A model generated the notes under the pieces. The model searched no databases. It worked only from the letters and a program-made list of their open reading frames with translations, and had not been told where the DNA came from. Source: Firmicutes bacterium CAG:345 (lineage in GTDB: Bacteria > Bacillota_I > Bacilli_A > RFN20 > CAG-288). From it: a stretch of DNA of 64,000 nucleotides. Location of the stretch: contig FR893375.1 of NCBI GenBank assembly GCA_000433315.1, positions 159,668 through 223,667 on the forward strand. The letters run 5' to 3'. The translations under genes and the position numbers were made by a program. Numbering within the stretch: position 1 is the stretch's first letter; each line of letters opens with the position of its first letter. This document shows positions 35,651 through 43,619 of this stretch, one piece after another.

Positions 35651-36518
35651 AGCAATCTTTTCTTATAAAGGCAATTCCAAGCCTATTTTATACCTAATAC
35701 CTACTCCTGTTGGAAATATTCAGGATATAGGAGAAAGAAGTAAAGAAATTTTAGCATCTAGTGATTTAATTGCTTGTGAAGATACTAGAAATACTCAAAT
35801 GCTTTTATCAAGACTTAATATCAACAATAAAAATCTTATTTCTTGTTATAGCCAAACAGAACTCCAACAAGCTGAAAAAATAATCTCTAGAATGCTAACA
35901 GAAAAACTTATTGTTAGTTATTGTTCTGATGCTGGCTCTCCTGGTATATCCGATCCAGGTGGCTTATTAGCTAGCTTAGCTATAAAAAATAACATACCTG
36001 TATCAGCTATTCCCGGTCCAACAGCCTTTGTTCCAGCCTTAACTGCTTCCGGGTTTAATTCAGCACAATTTACATTTATTGGCTTCCTTCCTACAAAAGA
36101 ATCCAATAGAATTAAAACTTTAGAAAAATACGTTCAAAGAGAAGAAACATTGATTTTTTATGAAGCACCTCATCGTCTTTTGGACACTTTAAAATCCATG
36201 GAAAAAATATTTGGAAAAGATAGACGAGCTTGCTTAGGCCGAGAAATTTCCAAATTATACGAGCAATATATAAGAGGCACATTAGAAGAAATATCAACAA
36301 TTGAAGAAGATTTTATTCGCGGGGAATTTGTCATTATTATCGAAGGAAAAAAAGAAGAAGATACTGAACTAAGCGAAGAAGATTTAATAAAATTATTACA
36401 AGAAGAATTAAAGAAGGACCAAAGCCTCAATGATATTGCCAAAAATATATCTGATACAACTGGTCTAAGAAAAAACTATTTATATAAACTTCTAGTCAAA
36501 ATAAAAAATGATTTATGA
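35640..36518 (+). CDS. rsmI: 16S rRNA 2'-O-ribose C1402 methyltransferase RsmI
   Basis: The 292-residue tetrapyrrole-methylase-fold enzyme methylates the ribose of C1402 in 16S rRNA. Motifs are LYLIPTPVGNIQDI, ACEDTRNTQML, YCSDAGSPGISDPG and AIPGPTAFVPAL. A C-terminal helical extension (about 235-292) is present. The ATG overlaps the end of ricT. It ends in TGA and is followed 11 nt later by a small membrane protein gene. Confidence 0.95.
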   Translation: MNAKAIFSYKGNSKPILYLIPTPVGNIQDIGERSKEILASSDLIACEDTRNTQMLLSRLNINNKNLISCYSQTELQQAEKIISRMLTEKLIVSYCSDAGSPGISDPGGLLASLAIKNNIPVSAIPGPTAFVPALTASGFNSAQFTFIGFLPTKESNRIKTLEKYVQREETLIFYEAPHRLLDTLKSMEKIFGKDRRACLGREISKLYEQYIRGTLEEISTIEEDFIRGEFVIIIEGKKEEDTELSEEDLIKLLQEELKKDQSLNDIAKNISDTTGLRKNYLYKLLVKIKNDL

Positions 36519-36529
36519 GGAATGAATAA

Positions 36530-37066
36530 ATGAAAAAAAACAAATTCTTATCTTATTTAGGATTAACATTAGCAGTACTTGGAACAGCTGGTTTTATTTT
36601 TCTTTATAACTATCCATATAATTCCGTTAATTTTACTAAGCTATCATATCAAAATTACGATTTAACAAATTTAAATTTAAATTCTTCTAATATTGCCAAC
36701 ATTGAAAAAATAGAAGAAACAAATGATTTTACATCTGCAATAAGTGCTTATAATTTAAAATCAATAACCGATTATAACGATTTTAAAACAAAAGCAAACA
36801 TAAGCCTAGAAAATAATTATGAAGACAATTTTTCAAAACAGAATAATATTTTAGCAATAAGTTTCAAAGGAAGTGCAATTACAAACTCTAAAGCCATTAA
36901 GTTCAAAATAGATAATAATTTAACTAAAATTACTATCGGAGTTGAAAATGATTTCATCTTAACTGGTAAAGCTGATAAAGATGAAAACACCTATACTTAT
37001 TATTTATTTCCCTATAGTTCAAATAATGAAATAGAAAATATTGCTATAACCTTTAAAAAAATATAA
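36530..37066 (+). CDS. Small membrane-anchored protein of unknown function
   Basis: No family recognised. The 178-residue product has one N-terminal membrane helix (about 8-26) and an Asn-rich, probably extracytoplasmic part that ends in beta-type strands (KFKIDNNLTKITIGVEN, then NEIENIAITFKKI). GAGG lies 9 nt before the ATG. It follows rsmI by 11 nt and probably rides on the same transcript, ending at the terminator at 37097. Confidence 0.6.
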   Translation: MKKNKFLSYLGLTLAVLGTAGFIFLYNYPYNSVNFTKLSYQNYDLTNLNLNSSNIANIEKIEETNDFTSAISAYNLKSITDYNDFKTKANISLENNYEDNFSKQNNILAISFKGSAITNSKAIKFKIDNNLTKITIGVENDFILTGKADKDENTYTYYLFPYSSNNEIENIAITFKKI

Positions 37067-37096
37067 ATTTTAAACTATTAGGAAAATATAAAAACT

Positions 37097-37130
37097 AAAA
37101 AGCCGTTGATTAAATTCAACGTCTTTTTTA
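37097..37130 (+). terminator. Terminator ending the dnaX-to-rsmI transcript
   Basis: CGTTGA (37104-37109) pairs with TCAACG (37116-37121), flanked by A-run and T-run. Confidence 0.8.
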
Positions 37131-37146
37131 TGTTTCAAAATTCAAA

Positions 37147-37524
37147 TTATTTTTTTATTAATTCTGAAGGAATAGCATTGAAATCATCATCGATTACAAT
37201 GCTAAATATATAATAATTATCAAAATAAATAAATCGATTATCTGTAACTTCAAACTTTTCGGCAAACATTAAAGTTGTCGCTATATTTTTATTATATTCA
37301 ATTTTTTCTACTTCAATTTCATAATGAGAAGCCCCGTAGCTATTGATATAATATTTAACGCTTTTAGCATTTAAAAATTCAGCATATAAAGGCATTTCAA
37401 CATAATTTATATATATTCCGGGTGTTTTTTCAAATCCCAACAAAACTATCGATACCATTAAAATACTAATCAACGTTCCAGTACATTTAAAAAAAACAGA
37501 ACAAAATTTCAAAATCTTTTTCAT
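37147..37524 (-). CDS. Small membrane-anchored protein of unknown function
   Basis: No family recognised. The 125-residue product has a basic start (MKKILKFC), one membrane helix (about 12-32) and an outer part rich in Tyr, Phe and Ile. No Shine-Dalgarno sequence precedes the ATG; TATAAT lies about 30 nt upstream. It converges on the rsmI unit and stands alone. The 170 nt between it and the GltD-like gene are very AT-rich and hold nothing else I recognise. Confidence 0.5.
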   Translation of the reverse strand: MKKILKFCSVFFKCTGTLISILMVSIVLLGFEKTPGIYINYVEMPLYAEFLNAKSVKYYINSYGASHYEIEVEKIEYNKNIATTLMFAEKFEVTDNRFIYFDNYYIFSIVIDDDFNAIPSELIKK

Positions 37525-37697
37525 AATAATATTATTAGAAAAAAAGAAAATATTATACTAAAATATTCAGTCAATAAATATATTTCGAATGATAAAAATA
37601 ATGAATTATAATTCTATTTTCTAAAAAATATATAATTTTTTATATAAAAAAATATTAAGTCATAAAAAACAATAATAATGACTTAATCTATAGTTAA

Positions 37698-38969
37698 TTA
37701 GTTGATTTTATCTAAAATAGCGTGGGCAGCTTTTTTGCCACTTACCATGGCAGCAACAACAGTTTTAGCTCCATACACAATATCTCCAGCAGCTAAAACT
37801 TTATCTTCAACAAAGTTAATTTCATCAAAACTAATCCATCCTTTTTCAGAAGGAAGATTCATCTTCTGAGCTAACTCTAAATCAGGTTTTTGTCCAATTG
37901 CTAAAATAAAATTATCTGCCTCAAATTCCTGATACACTCCTGTTGGAACAGGTCTTTGTCTACCTGAAGCATCTTTTTCACCTAGAGTCATTTTTTCAAC
38001 AATTATTTTTTCAACATGATCTTTTCCAACAATTTTTGTTGGGTTGGTGAGAAAATAAAATTCTATCCCTTCATTTTTTGCTGCTTCTAACTCTTCTTTA
38101 GCTGCAGGAGCTTCTTTTTCCGAACGTCTATAAACAACAATAACTTCTTTTCCTAAACGACGAGCGCTTCTGGCACAATCCATTGCAACATTTCCAGCGC
38201 CGACAACAACTATCTTATTTCCCAAATTTAAATTAAAAGGTTCATTATAACGAATATGATAATTTATTGCTTTTAAAAATGTTCCACCATCATAAACACC
38301 TTCAAGATTTTCTCCTTCAATTCCCATATAAGAATATTTTGTTAATCCAGTTGCATAAACTACATAATCAAACTTAGCAAAATCACTGATATCTTCATTC
38401 CAAGAATTTACAAATTTGATTCCTGCTTGTTTTAAAACATCAATTTGTCTATTAAGAACAGAAAGAGGAAGGCGATATTCAGGAATTCCATAGCTTAATA
38501 TTCCGCCAAAATATTTTTCCTTTTCAAAGATTGTTGATTGAATACCATTTTGGGCTAACTCTAAAGCGCAAGAAAGGCCAGCTGGGCCACTTCCAATAAT
38601 AGCAACGCTTAAATCCCTATCAAAAGGCTGAAATGGCTCATTTTGGCCTGCAAATTTATCAGCAAGATATCTTTCTATATTTCCAGGAATTATCGGCATA
38701 TGCTTGAAATTTAAAACACAAGCACCACGACATTGTGAATCGTGATCACAAACCCTAGAGCAGATTAATGGAAGATTGCTTCCAGTGCGAATAATTCTAT
38801 ATGCTTCTTCTTCATTTCCATCAAAAAAAGCCTTCATGAATTCATTTATTCTAAGTTCAGCTGGACAGCCTTTCATTTTGCATAAAGGGCGTGGACATTT
38901 TAAACAGCGAGAAACTTCTTTTTTCGCTTCTTCATCTGTCAACGTTTTATTAATTTCTTCAAATGTCAT
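37698..38969 (-). CDS. NAD(P)-dependent GltD-like iron-sulfur flavoprotein
   Basis: The 423-residue protein has an N-terminal cysteine-rich helical domain with CLKCPRPLCKMKGCP and CSRVCDHDSQCRGAC for two [4Fe-4S] clusters. An FAD-binding GxGxxG (IIGSGPAGLSCALELAQ) and an NAD(P)-binding VVGAGNVAMDCARSARR follow, in the order seen in glutamate synthase small subunit and related NfnB/SudA proteins. No large glutamate synthase gene is adjacent, so it may work as a stand-alone electron-transfer subunit with ferredoxin; that is inference. AGGAG precedes the ATG. It lies downstream of greA, past a terminator hairpin. Confidence 0.85.
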   Translation of the reverse strand: MTFEEINKTLTDEEAKKEVSRCLKCPRPLCKMKGCPAELRINEFMKAFFDGNEEEAYRIIRTGSNLPLICSRVCDHDSQCRGACVLNFKHMPIIPGNIERYLADKFAGQNEPFQPFDRDLSVAIIGSGPAGLSCALELAQNGIQSTIFEKEKYFGGILSYGIPEYRLPLSVLNRQIDVLKQAGIKFVNSWNEDISDFAKFDYVVYATGLTKYSYMGIEGENLEGVYDGGTFLKAINYHIRYNEPFNLNLGNKIVVVGAGNVAMDCARSARRLGKEVIVVYRRSEKEAPAAKEELEAAKNEGIEFYFLTNPTKIVGKDHVEKIIVEKMTLGEKDASGRQRPVPTGVYQEFEADNFILAIGQKPDLELAQKMNLPSEKGWISFDEINFVEDKVLAAGDIVYGAKTVVAAMVSGKKAAHAILDKIN

Positions 38970-38984
38970 GATATTCTCCTAAAG

Positions 38985-39010
38985 AAAAAAGCTTTTTAAA
39001 AAAGCTTTTT
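38985..39010 (-). terminator. Terminator between greA and the GltD-like gene
   Basis: On the minus strand AAAAAGC pairs with GCTTTTT, followed by TTC and the next ribosome site. Some readthrough into the downstream gene is likely because no separate promoter is obvious. Confidence 0.65.
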
Positions 39011-39491
39011 ATTTTGTAATATTAAGAATTTTAATTGTATATGGGGTTTTAACTTCAACAGTAACTTCTTCACCAACAGAATGTTCAAGAACTGCTTGAG
39101 CGAGCGGAGAAGCGTTAGAAATAATTCCCTTGAATGGATCTGATTCAACAGAACCAAGAATTTGATAAGTGAAATCTTTATTCAATTTATTATCATGGAA
39201 TGTTACTGTAGAACCAATCTTAACAACTTTTTCATTTCCTGTATTATCATCTTCATCGATAACTCTACAATTATTTAAAAGAGCTTCAATTCTTTTAATT
39301 TCACCTTCAACGTCAGCTTGACGTGTTCTTGCTGCATCATAATCAGCATTTTCACTTAAGTCGCCTTGTGCACGAGCAGCTTTAAGTTCTTCAATTACTT
39401 CTGGTCGAACTTCATTGATGAGGTGATGTAATTCTTGTTCTAATTGTCTCTTACCTTCCTTAGTAAGAATCTGTTCTTCGTTTTCAGCCAT
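39009..39491 (-). CDS. greA: Transcription elongation factor GreA
   Basis: The 160-residue GreA rescues backtracked RNA polymerase by stimulating transcript cleavage. The coiled-coil N terminus has LTKEGKRQLEQELHHL and the acidic tip region ENADYDAARTRQ; the C-terminal FKBP-like domain has VGEEVTVEVKTP. GGAG lies 8 nt before the ATG. Confidence 0.95.
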   Translation of the reverse strand: MAENEEQILTKEGKRQLEQELHHLINEVRPEVIEELKAARAQGDLSENADYDAARTRQADVEGEIKRIEALLNNCRVIDEDDNTGNEKVVKIGSTVTFHDNKLNKDFTYQILGSVESDPFKGIISNASPLAQAVLEHSVGEEVTVEVKTPYTIKILNITK

Positions 39492-39515
39492 AGTTTATCT
39501 CCTTATATCTTCTTT

Positions 39516-39521
39516 ATTATA
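39516..39521 (-). promoter_or_regulatory. -10 box of greA
   Basis: On the minus strand TATAAT lies about 25 nt before the greA ATG; the -35 position reads TTTTAA, a weak match. Confidence 0.45.
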
Positions 39522-39565
39522 ATTGATTTTTTCTTTTTTTAAAAGAATTTAAGTGCTTTATAAAT

Positions 39566-39592
39566 AAAAACTGCCAGGAAAACCCCAGCAGC
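39566..39592 (-). terminator. Terminator of the S10-spc-alpha operon
   Basis: On the minus strand CTGCTGGGG and CCTGGCAG form an imperfect hairpin around TTTT, followed by a T-rich tail, about 20 nt after the rplQ stop. Confidence 0.75.
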
Positions 39593-39612
39593 ATTTATAT
39601 AACACCTACTAA

Positions 39613-40017
39613 TTAATCAACAAAACTAACTAATACGACTTTAGCGTTATCACCACGACGATTGCCGAGTTTTAAAACGCGTGTATAACCACCATTACGA
39701 TTAGCATAACGAGGGCCATATTCGTTGAATAATTTTTGTAAAGCAGTAACACCAGCTTTTTCATCAGCCCAGACATCGCGAACGATAGCTGCAGCTAAAC
39801 GACGGGAATTTAAATCACCTTTCTTAGCATATGTAACTAAACGATCTGCTAAGGAAGAAACTTGTTTACCAACCATAGAAGTTACTTGAACATGTCCAGA
39901 AACGATGAGTTGAGTTACAACGTTTCTAAGCATGCTTTTATCTTTACTAGCGGTATAAGCGGCTTTAAAACGGACACCGCCCTTACCATGAACATTCTTA
40001 CGTCCTTGAGTTTTCAT
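39613..40017 (-). CDS. rplQ: Large ribosomal subunit protein L17
   Basis: The 134-residue L17 is the last gene of the operon. It shows SMLRNVVTQLI, LADRLVTYAKKGDLNSRR and the closing GYTRVLKLGNRRGDNA. It is slightly longer than usual because of a Gly/Lys-rich start (MKTQGRKNVHGKGGVR). It follows rpoA by about 17 nt and precedes the operon terminator. Confidence 0.96.
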   Translation of the reverse strand: MKTQGRKNVHGKGGVRFKAAYTASKDKSMLRNVVTQLIVSGHVQVTSMVGKQVSSLADRLVTYAKKGDLNSRRLAAAIVRDVWADEKAGVTALQKLFNEYGPRYANRNGGYTRVLKLGNRRGDNAKVVLVSFVD

Positions 40018-40034
40018 GTATTATTAATTCTCCT

Positions 40035-40988
40035 TTACATCTCACGGAAATGAAGGCCGAAAGCTTCGAGCTTTTCCTTAACTTCCTTGAGGGATTTTTT
40101 ACCGAGATTTCTGACTTTCATCATTTCTTCTTCGGATTTATTAGCGAGTTCCATAACTGTAGAAATGCCAGCTCTCTTTAAGCAGTTGTAACTACGAACT
40201 GTAAGATCAAGTTCTTCAATTGTCATATCAGAATATTTGCTCTTTGCAGGTTCAGCAGTTTTCTTGAAGATAGCTTCATCAATTTGCTTTTCGCTGATTT
40301 CAGTAAATTGACTGAAATGAGCAACAAGAATATTTGCAGCTAATGATACAGCATCTGCTGGTGTCATAGAACCATTTGTAGAAACTTTTAAAGTTAAACT
40401 ATCATAGTTTGAATCGTGACCAACACGTGTTGGGTCAACTTTGTATTCAACTTTTGTAATTGGAGAATATGAAGAATCGGTCATAATCGTACCAATTGGG
40501 AAAGTTGTGTAGATAGCCTTATTGTGTTCGCCTGTGATATAACCACGGCCATTATTAGCATATAAAGTCATCTTTAATTCGCCACCTTCTGCAACGTGGG
40601 CGATAACAAGATCTTTATTAATAATTTCAACATCGCTTGGAGCCTTAATGTCAGCAGCAGTAACTTCTGCTGGACCTTTAACATCAATAGTCATGACGCG
40701 TTGAGATTCAGATTCATCAGTTATACTTAATACTAAGCCTTTAAGGTTTAAGACGATAGCTGTAACATCTTCAACGATACCATCAAGAGCAGAGAATTCA
40801 TGTCTTGCTCCTTCAACTTGAATAGCGAAGATGCTAGATCCAGGTAAGGATGATAGTAAAACACGACGTAAAGCATTACCGAGAGTCAAACCAAAACCAC
40901 GTTCTAGTGGTTCAATCTTGAATTCACCATAAAATGAATCTGGATCGATTTTTTCGATATGAAAATGCGGTTCTTGGAATTGCTTCAT
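40035..40988 (-). CDS. rpoA: RNA polymerase subunit alpha
   Basis: The 317-residue alpha subunit has an assembly domain (1-230, with LERGFGLTLGNALRRVLLSSLPG) and a C-terminal domain (about 250-317) that binds UP elements and activators (NCLKRAGISTVMEL, RNLGKKSLKEVKEKL). Start 40988 follows AAGGGGG. A longer frame starting within rpsK would add 15 residues and is not supported. Confidence 0.97.
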   Translation of the reverse strand: MKQFQEPHFHIEKIDPDSFYGEFKIEPLERGFGLTLGNALRRVLLSSLPGSSIFAIQVEGARHEFSALDGIVEDVTAIVLNLKGLVLSITDESESQRVMTIDVKGPAEVTAADIKAPSDVEIINKDLVIAHVAEGGELKMTLYANNGRGYITGEHNKAIYTTFPIGTIMTDSSYSPITKVEYKVDPTRVGHDSNYDSLTLKVSTNGSMTPADAVSLAANILVAHFSQFTEISEKQIDEAIFKKTAEPAKSKYSDMTIEELDLTVRSYNCLKRAGISTVMELANKSEEEMMKVRNLGKKSLKEVKEKLEAFGLHFREM

Positions 40989-41002
40989 ACTGTTTTTCCC
41001 CC

Positions 41003-41395
41003 TTACTTTCTTGGACGTTTTTGTGGACGGCAACCATTATGAGGAATTGGAGTAACATCAGTAATGGTTTGAATTTGAAGACCAGCAGCTTGTAAAGAAC
41101 GGATAGCAGCTTCACGAGCACTACCTGGACCCTTAACTTCGACATCAATTGTCTTTAAGCCACGATCTAAGCAAGTTTTAGCAACTCTTTCAGCTGCCAT
41201 TTGAGCAGCGAATGGAGTACTCTTACGTGAACCGGTATAACCAACATTACCGGCAGAAGACCAAGCGATAACTTTTCCATCTGTATCAGAGATAGAAATA
41301 ATTGTATTATTGCTTGATGCATGAATATGGGCAACACCTTTGGTGAAACCTAATTTGGTTTTCTTTTTACGAATAGTTTTCTTTTCTTTAGCCAT
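41003..41395 (-). CDS. rpsK: Small ribosomal subunit protein S11
   Basis: The 130-residue S11 lines the mRNA exit platform. It shows VAHIHASSNNTIISISD, GSRKSTPFAAQMAAE and the C-terminal PHNGCRPQKRPRK. It lies between rpsM and rpoA, as is usual. Confidence 0.97.
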   Translation of the reverse strand: MAKEKKTIRKKKTKLGFTKGVAHIHASSNNTIISISDTDGKVIAWSSAGNVGYTGSRKSTPFAAQMAAERVAKTCLDRGLKTIDVEVKGPGSAREAAIRSLQAAGLQIQTITDVTPIPHNGCRPQKRPRK

Positions 41396-41409
41396 GATGC
41401 GTCCTCCTA

Positions 41410-41784
41410 TTACATGACAGCCTTTTTCTTGTTAGCGACTGTCTTACGTGGACCTTTGACTGTACGTGCATTGGTCTTTGTTTGTTGGCCACGGCATGGT
41501 AAACCACGCTTGTGACGAATTCCGCGATAGCAACCGATTTCTTGTAATCTCTTGATGTTTAAATTAACTTCACGGCGGAGATCACCTTCAACTTTATATT
41601 CGGCGACTTTAGAACGAATAGCTGTTAATTCAGCTTCAGTTAAATCTTTAACTCTTTTTGTTGGATCAACTTTAGCATCGGCGCAAATCTTTTTTCCTGT
41701 AGGAATACCGATACCATAGATATAAGCCAGTGAATAAGCTACTGGTTTGTCGTTTGGGATATCAACCCCAGCAATACGTGCCAT
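41410..41784 (-). CDS. rpsM: Small ribosomal subunit protein S13
   Basis: The 124-residue S13 contacts the 50S subunit and P-site tRNA. It starts with MARIAGVDIPNDKPV and has the tail region RGLPCRGQQTKTNARTVKGP. It follows rpmJ by 16 nt. Confidence 0.97.
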   Translation of the reverse strand: MARIAGVDIPNDKPVAYSLAYIYGIGIPTGKKICADAKVDPTKRVKDLTEAELTAIRSKVAEYKVEGDLRREVNLNIKRLQEIGCYRGIRHKRGLPCRGQQTKTNARTVKGPRKTVANKKKAVM

Positions 41785-41800
41785 TTAAATAATTTCCTCC

Positions 41801-41914
41801 TTAACCTTGTCTCTGCTTGTGTTTAGGGTTAGAGCAAATAACCATAACTCTACCTTTTCTTTTGATAATTTTGCAGTTTGGACAGATTTTTTTGACTGAT
41901 GGTCTAACTTTCAT
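41801..41914 (-). CDS. rpmJ: Large ribosomal subunit protein L36
   Basis: A 37-residue protein, MKVRPSVKKICPNCKIIKRK and onward to CSNPKHKQRQG. The zinc ligands are the C-x2-C pair, the later Cys and the His, so this is the zinc-binding form. GGAGG precedes the ATG. It sits between infA and rpsM in the normal order. Confidence 0.96.
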   Translation of the reverse strand: MKVRPSVKKICPNCKIIKRKGRVMVICSNPKHKQRQG

Positions 41915-41947
41915 ATTAATTGTCCTCCATGTTAGAACTTTTTGTAC

Positions 41948-42169
41948 CTAATTTTTGAATCGGTACGTAATTCGACCCTGTGTTAAGTCATAAGGGGAGA
42001 TTTCAACGGAAACTCGATCGTCCAGTACGATAAAAATACTATTTTTTCTCATCTTACCGGAAAGGGTCGCACGAATTGTTAACCCATTATCCAACAAAAC
42101 ATTAAATTTACTGTTTGGAAGTATTTCTGTTACTCTACCTTCAGCATGAATAAAATCTTCTTTGGACAT
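41948..42169 (-). CDS. infA: Translation initiation factor IF-1
   Basis: The 73-residue S1/OB-fold factor binds the 30S A-site. Family marks are GRVTEILPNSKFNVLLDNG, SGKMRKN and SPYDLTQGRITYR. Its ATG overlaps the map stop codon by 1 nt, and GGGAG precedes it. Confidence 0.97.
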   Translation of the reverse strand: MSKEDFIHAEGRVTEILPNSKFNVLLDNGLTIRATLSGKMRKNSIFIVLDDRVSVEISPYDLTQGRITYRFKN

Positions 42170-42951
42170 TACATTTCTCCCTTTAAGTGTCTTCGAACAT
42201 TGCTGTCAACAGTTGCGATGACTGGGCCATCTTTTGTGACTAAAACAGTGTTCTCGTAGTGAGCAGTATAGCCTTTATCTATGGAGACCTCTCCCCATCC
42301 ATCTGGTAACCTTTTTGTTTTAGCGCTGCCTTCAAGAAGCATTGGCTCAATACAAATTGCCATACCTGGACGTATAATTTGGCCATATCCAGCACGACCA
42401 ACGTTTAAAATCATTGGATCTTCGTGCATATCCCGACCGATACCATGCCCACCATAAATTTCGGTCAGGGCGAAACCGTGTTTTCTTGCTACTTGTTCAA
42501 TAGCGTGGGAAATATCCCCAATTCGGTTTCCAGGTTTTGCCATAGCAAATCCCGCGTAGAAACATTCTTCAGCTGTATCAATAAGCTCTTGATGGCGAGA
42601 AGAGATTTCTCCAACCGCATAAGTGCGACAGGCATCACTCATCCAACCATTATAGCAGTTTACCACATCTACTGATATAATGTCACCATTTTTTAGAATT
42701 TTATTTTTAGAAGGGAAACCATGAACAAGGCATTCATTGACTGAAGCACAGATTGTGAATGGAAATCCTTCATATCCGAGGCAAGCTGGAAATGCTCCGG
42801 AAGCGCGGATATGTTTTTCCGCAAGCTTATCAATTTCATAGGTACTAATACCCGGCTTGATATAGGGAATTAAATAATCGAATAATTCTCCAAGTCGGGT
42901 ACCAGCATCTTTGATTTTTTCAAACTCTTTTTCGGTTTTAATAATAATCAT
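42169..42951 (-). CDS. map: Methionine aminopeptidase, type I
   Basis: The 260-residue M24A enzyme removes the initiator Met. The metal-site residues can be followed through CLVHGFP (His), VDVVNCYNGWMSDACR (two Asp), YGGHGIGRDMHEDP (His), CIEPMLL (Glu) and ENTVLV (Glu). It overlaps infA and adk by 1 nt on each side. Confidence 0.97.
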   Translation of the reverse strand: MIIIKTEKEFEKIKDAGTRLGELFDYLIPYIKPGISTYEIDKLAEKHIRASGAFPACLGYEGFPFTICASVNECLVHGFPSKNKILKNGDIISVDVVNCYNGWMSDACRTYAVGEISSRHQELIDTAEECFYAGFAMAKPGNRIGDISHAIEQVARKHGFALTEIYGGHGIGRDMHEDPMILNVGRAGYGQIIRPGMAICIEPMLLEGSAKTKRLPDGWGEVSIDKGYTAHYENTVLVTKDGPVIATVDSNVRRHLKGEM

Positions 42952-43598
42952 TAGTTCTCTAACGCTTTCTTAATATCTTCAAAAACTGAATCGATATCTT
43001 GCAAGCCATCAACTTCTGTAAGTAAGCCTTCATTGCGATAGAAGTCAACAAGTGGTAAAGTCTTTGACTTATAAGCAGTAAGACGAACTTTGAAACTTTC
43101 TGGTTTATCATCATCACGTTGAATTAGATCATGTCCACAGCTGTCGCAAACATTTTCAACTTTACTAGGTCTTGTTTGAACGTTATAACTTGCACCGCAT
43201 TGAGGGCAAACTCTTCTGGAAGCAATACGATCGACCAACTTTTCTTCATCTACTATCAAATTGACAGCGTGAGTAATTGGTCTATTGATTTCAGCTGTAA
43301 GTTTTTTCAAAGCTTCAGCTTGAACCAATGTGCGTGGGAATCCATCAAGTAGATATCCATTTGCACAGTCTGGAAGTGATAAACGATCTTTAACAATAGC
43401 AATAGTAACTTCATCAGGAACAAGTTGACCCTTGTCCATGTATTCTTTTGCTTTAAGACCTAATTCAGTTTTACGGCTAGCTGCATCGCGGAACATATCA
43501 CCAGTGGAAATATGTGGAATGTTGTAATAAGCAACAATCTTTTCGCTTTGTGTGCCTTTGCCAGCACCTGGGGGACCCATGAGAACAATATTTTTCAT
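42951..43598 (-). CDS. adk: Adenylate kinase
   Basis: The 215-residue long-lid adenylate kinase has the P-loop GPPGAGKGTQ, the GFPRTL motif and a zinc lid with CPQCG and CDSCG. It interconverts ATP, ADP and AMP. Position between secY and map is standard for Bacillota. Confidence 0.97.
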   Translation of the reverse strand: MKNIVLMGPPGAGKGTQSEKIVAYYNIPHISTGDMFRDAASRKTELGLKAKEYMDKGQLVPDEVTIAIVKDRLSLPDCANGYLLDGFPRTLVQAEALKKLTAEINRPITHAVNLIVDEEKLVDRIASRRVCPQCGASYNVQTRPSKVENVCDSCGHDLIQRDDDKPESFKVRLTAYKSKTLPLVDFYRNEGLLTEVDGLQDIDSVFEDIKKALEN

Positions 43599-43619
43599 TT
43601 ATAAACCTCTTTCTAACAA

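Noticed and set aside
37698..38969. Call as true glutamate synthase small subunit
   Set aside because: No gltB neighbour; the motif set is shared by several NAD(P)-linked electron-transfer subunits, so only a GltD-like name is given.
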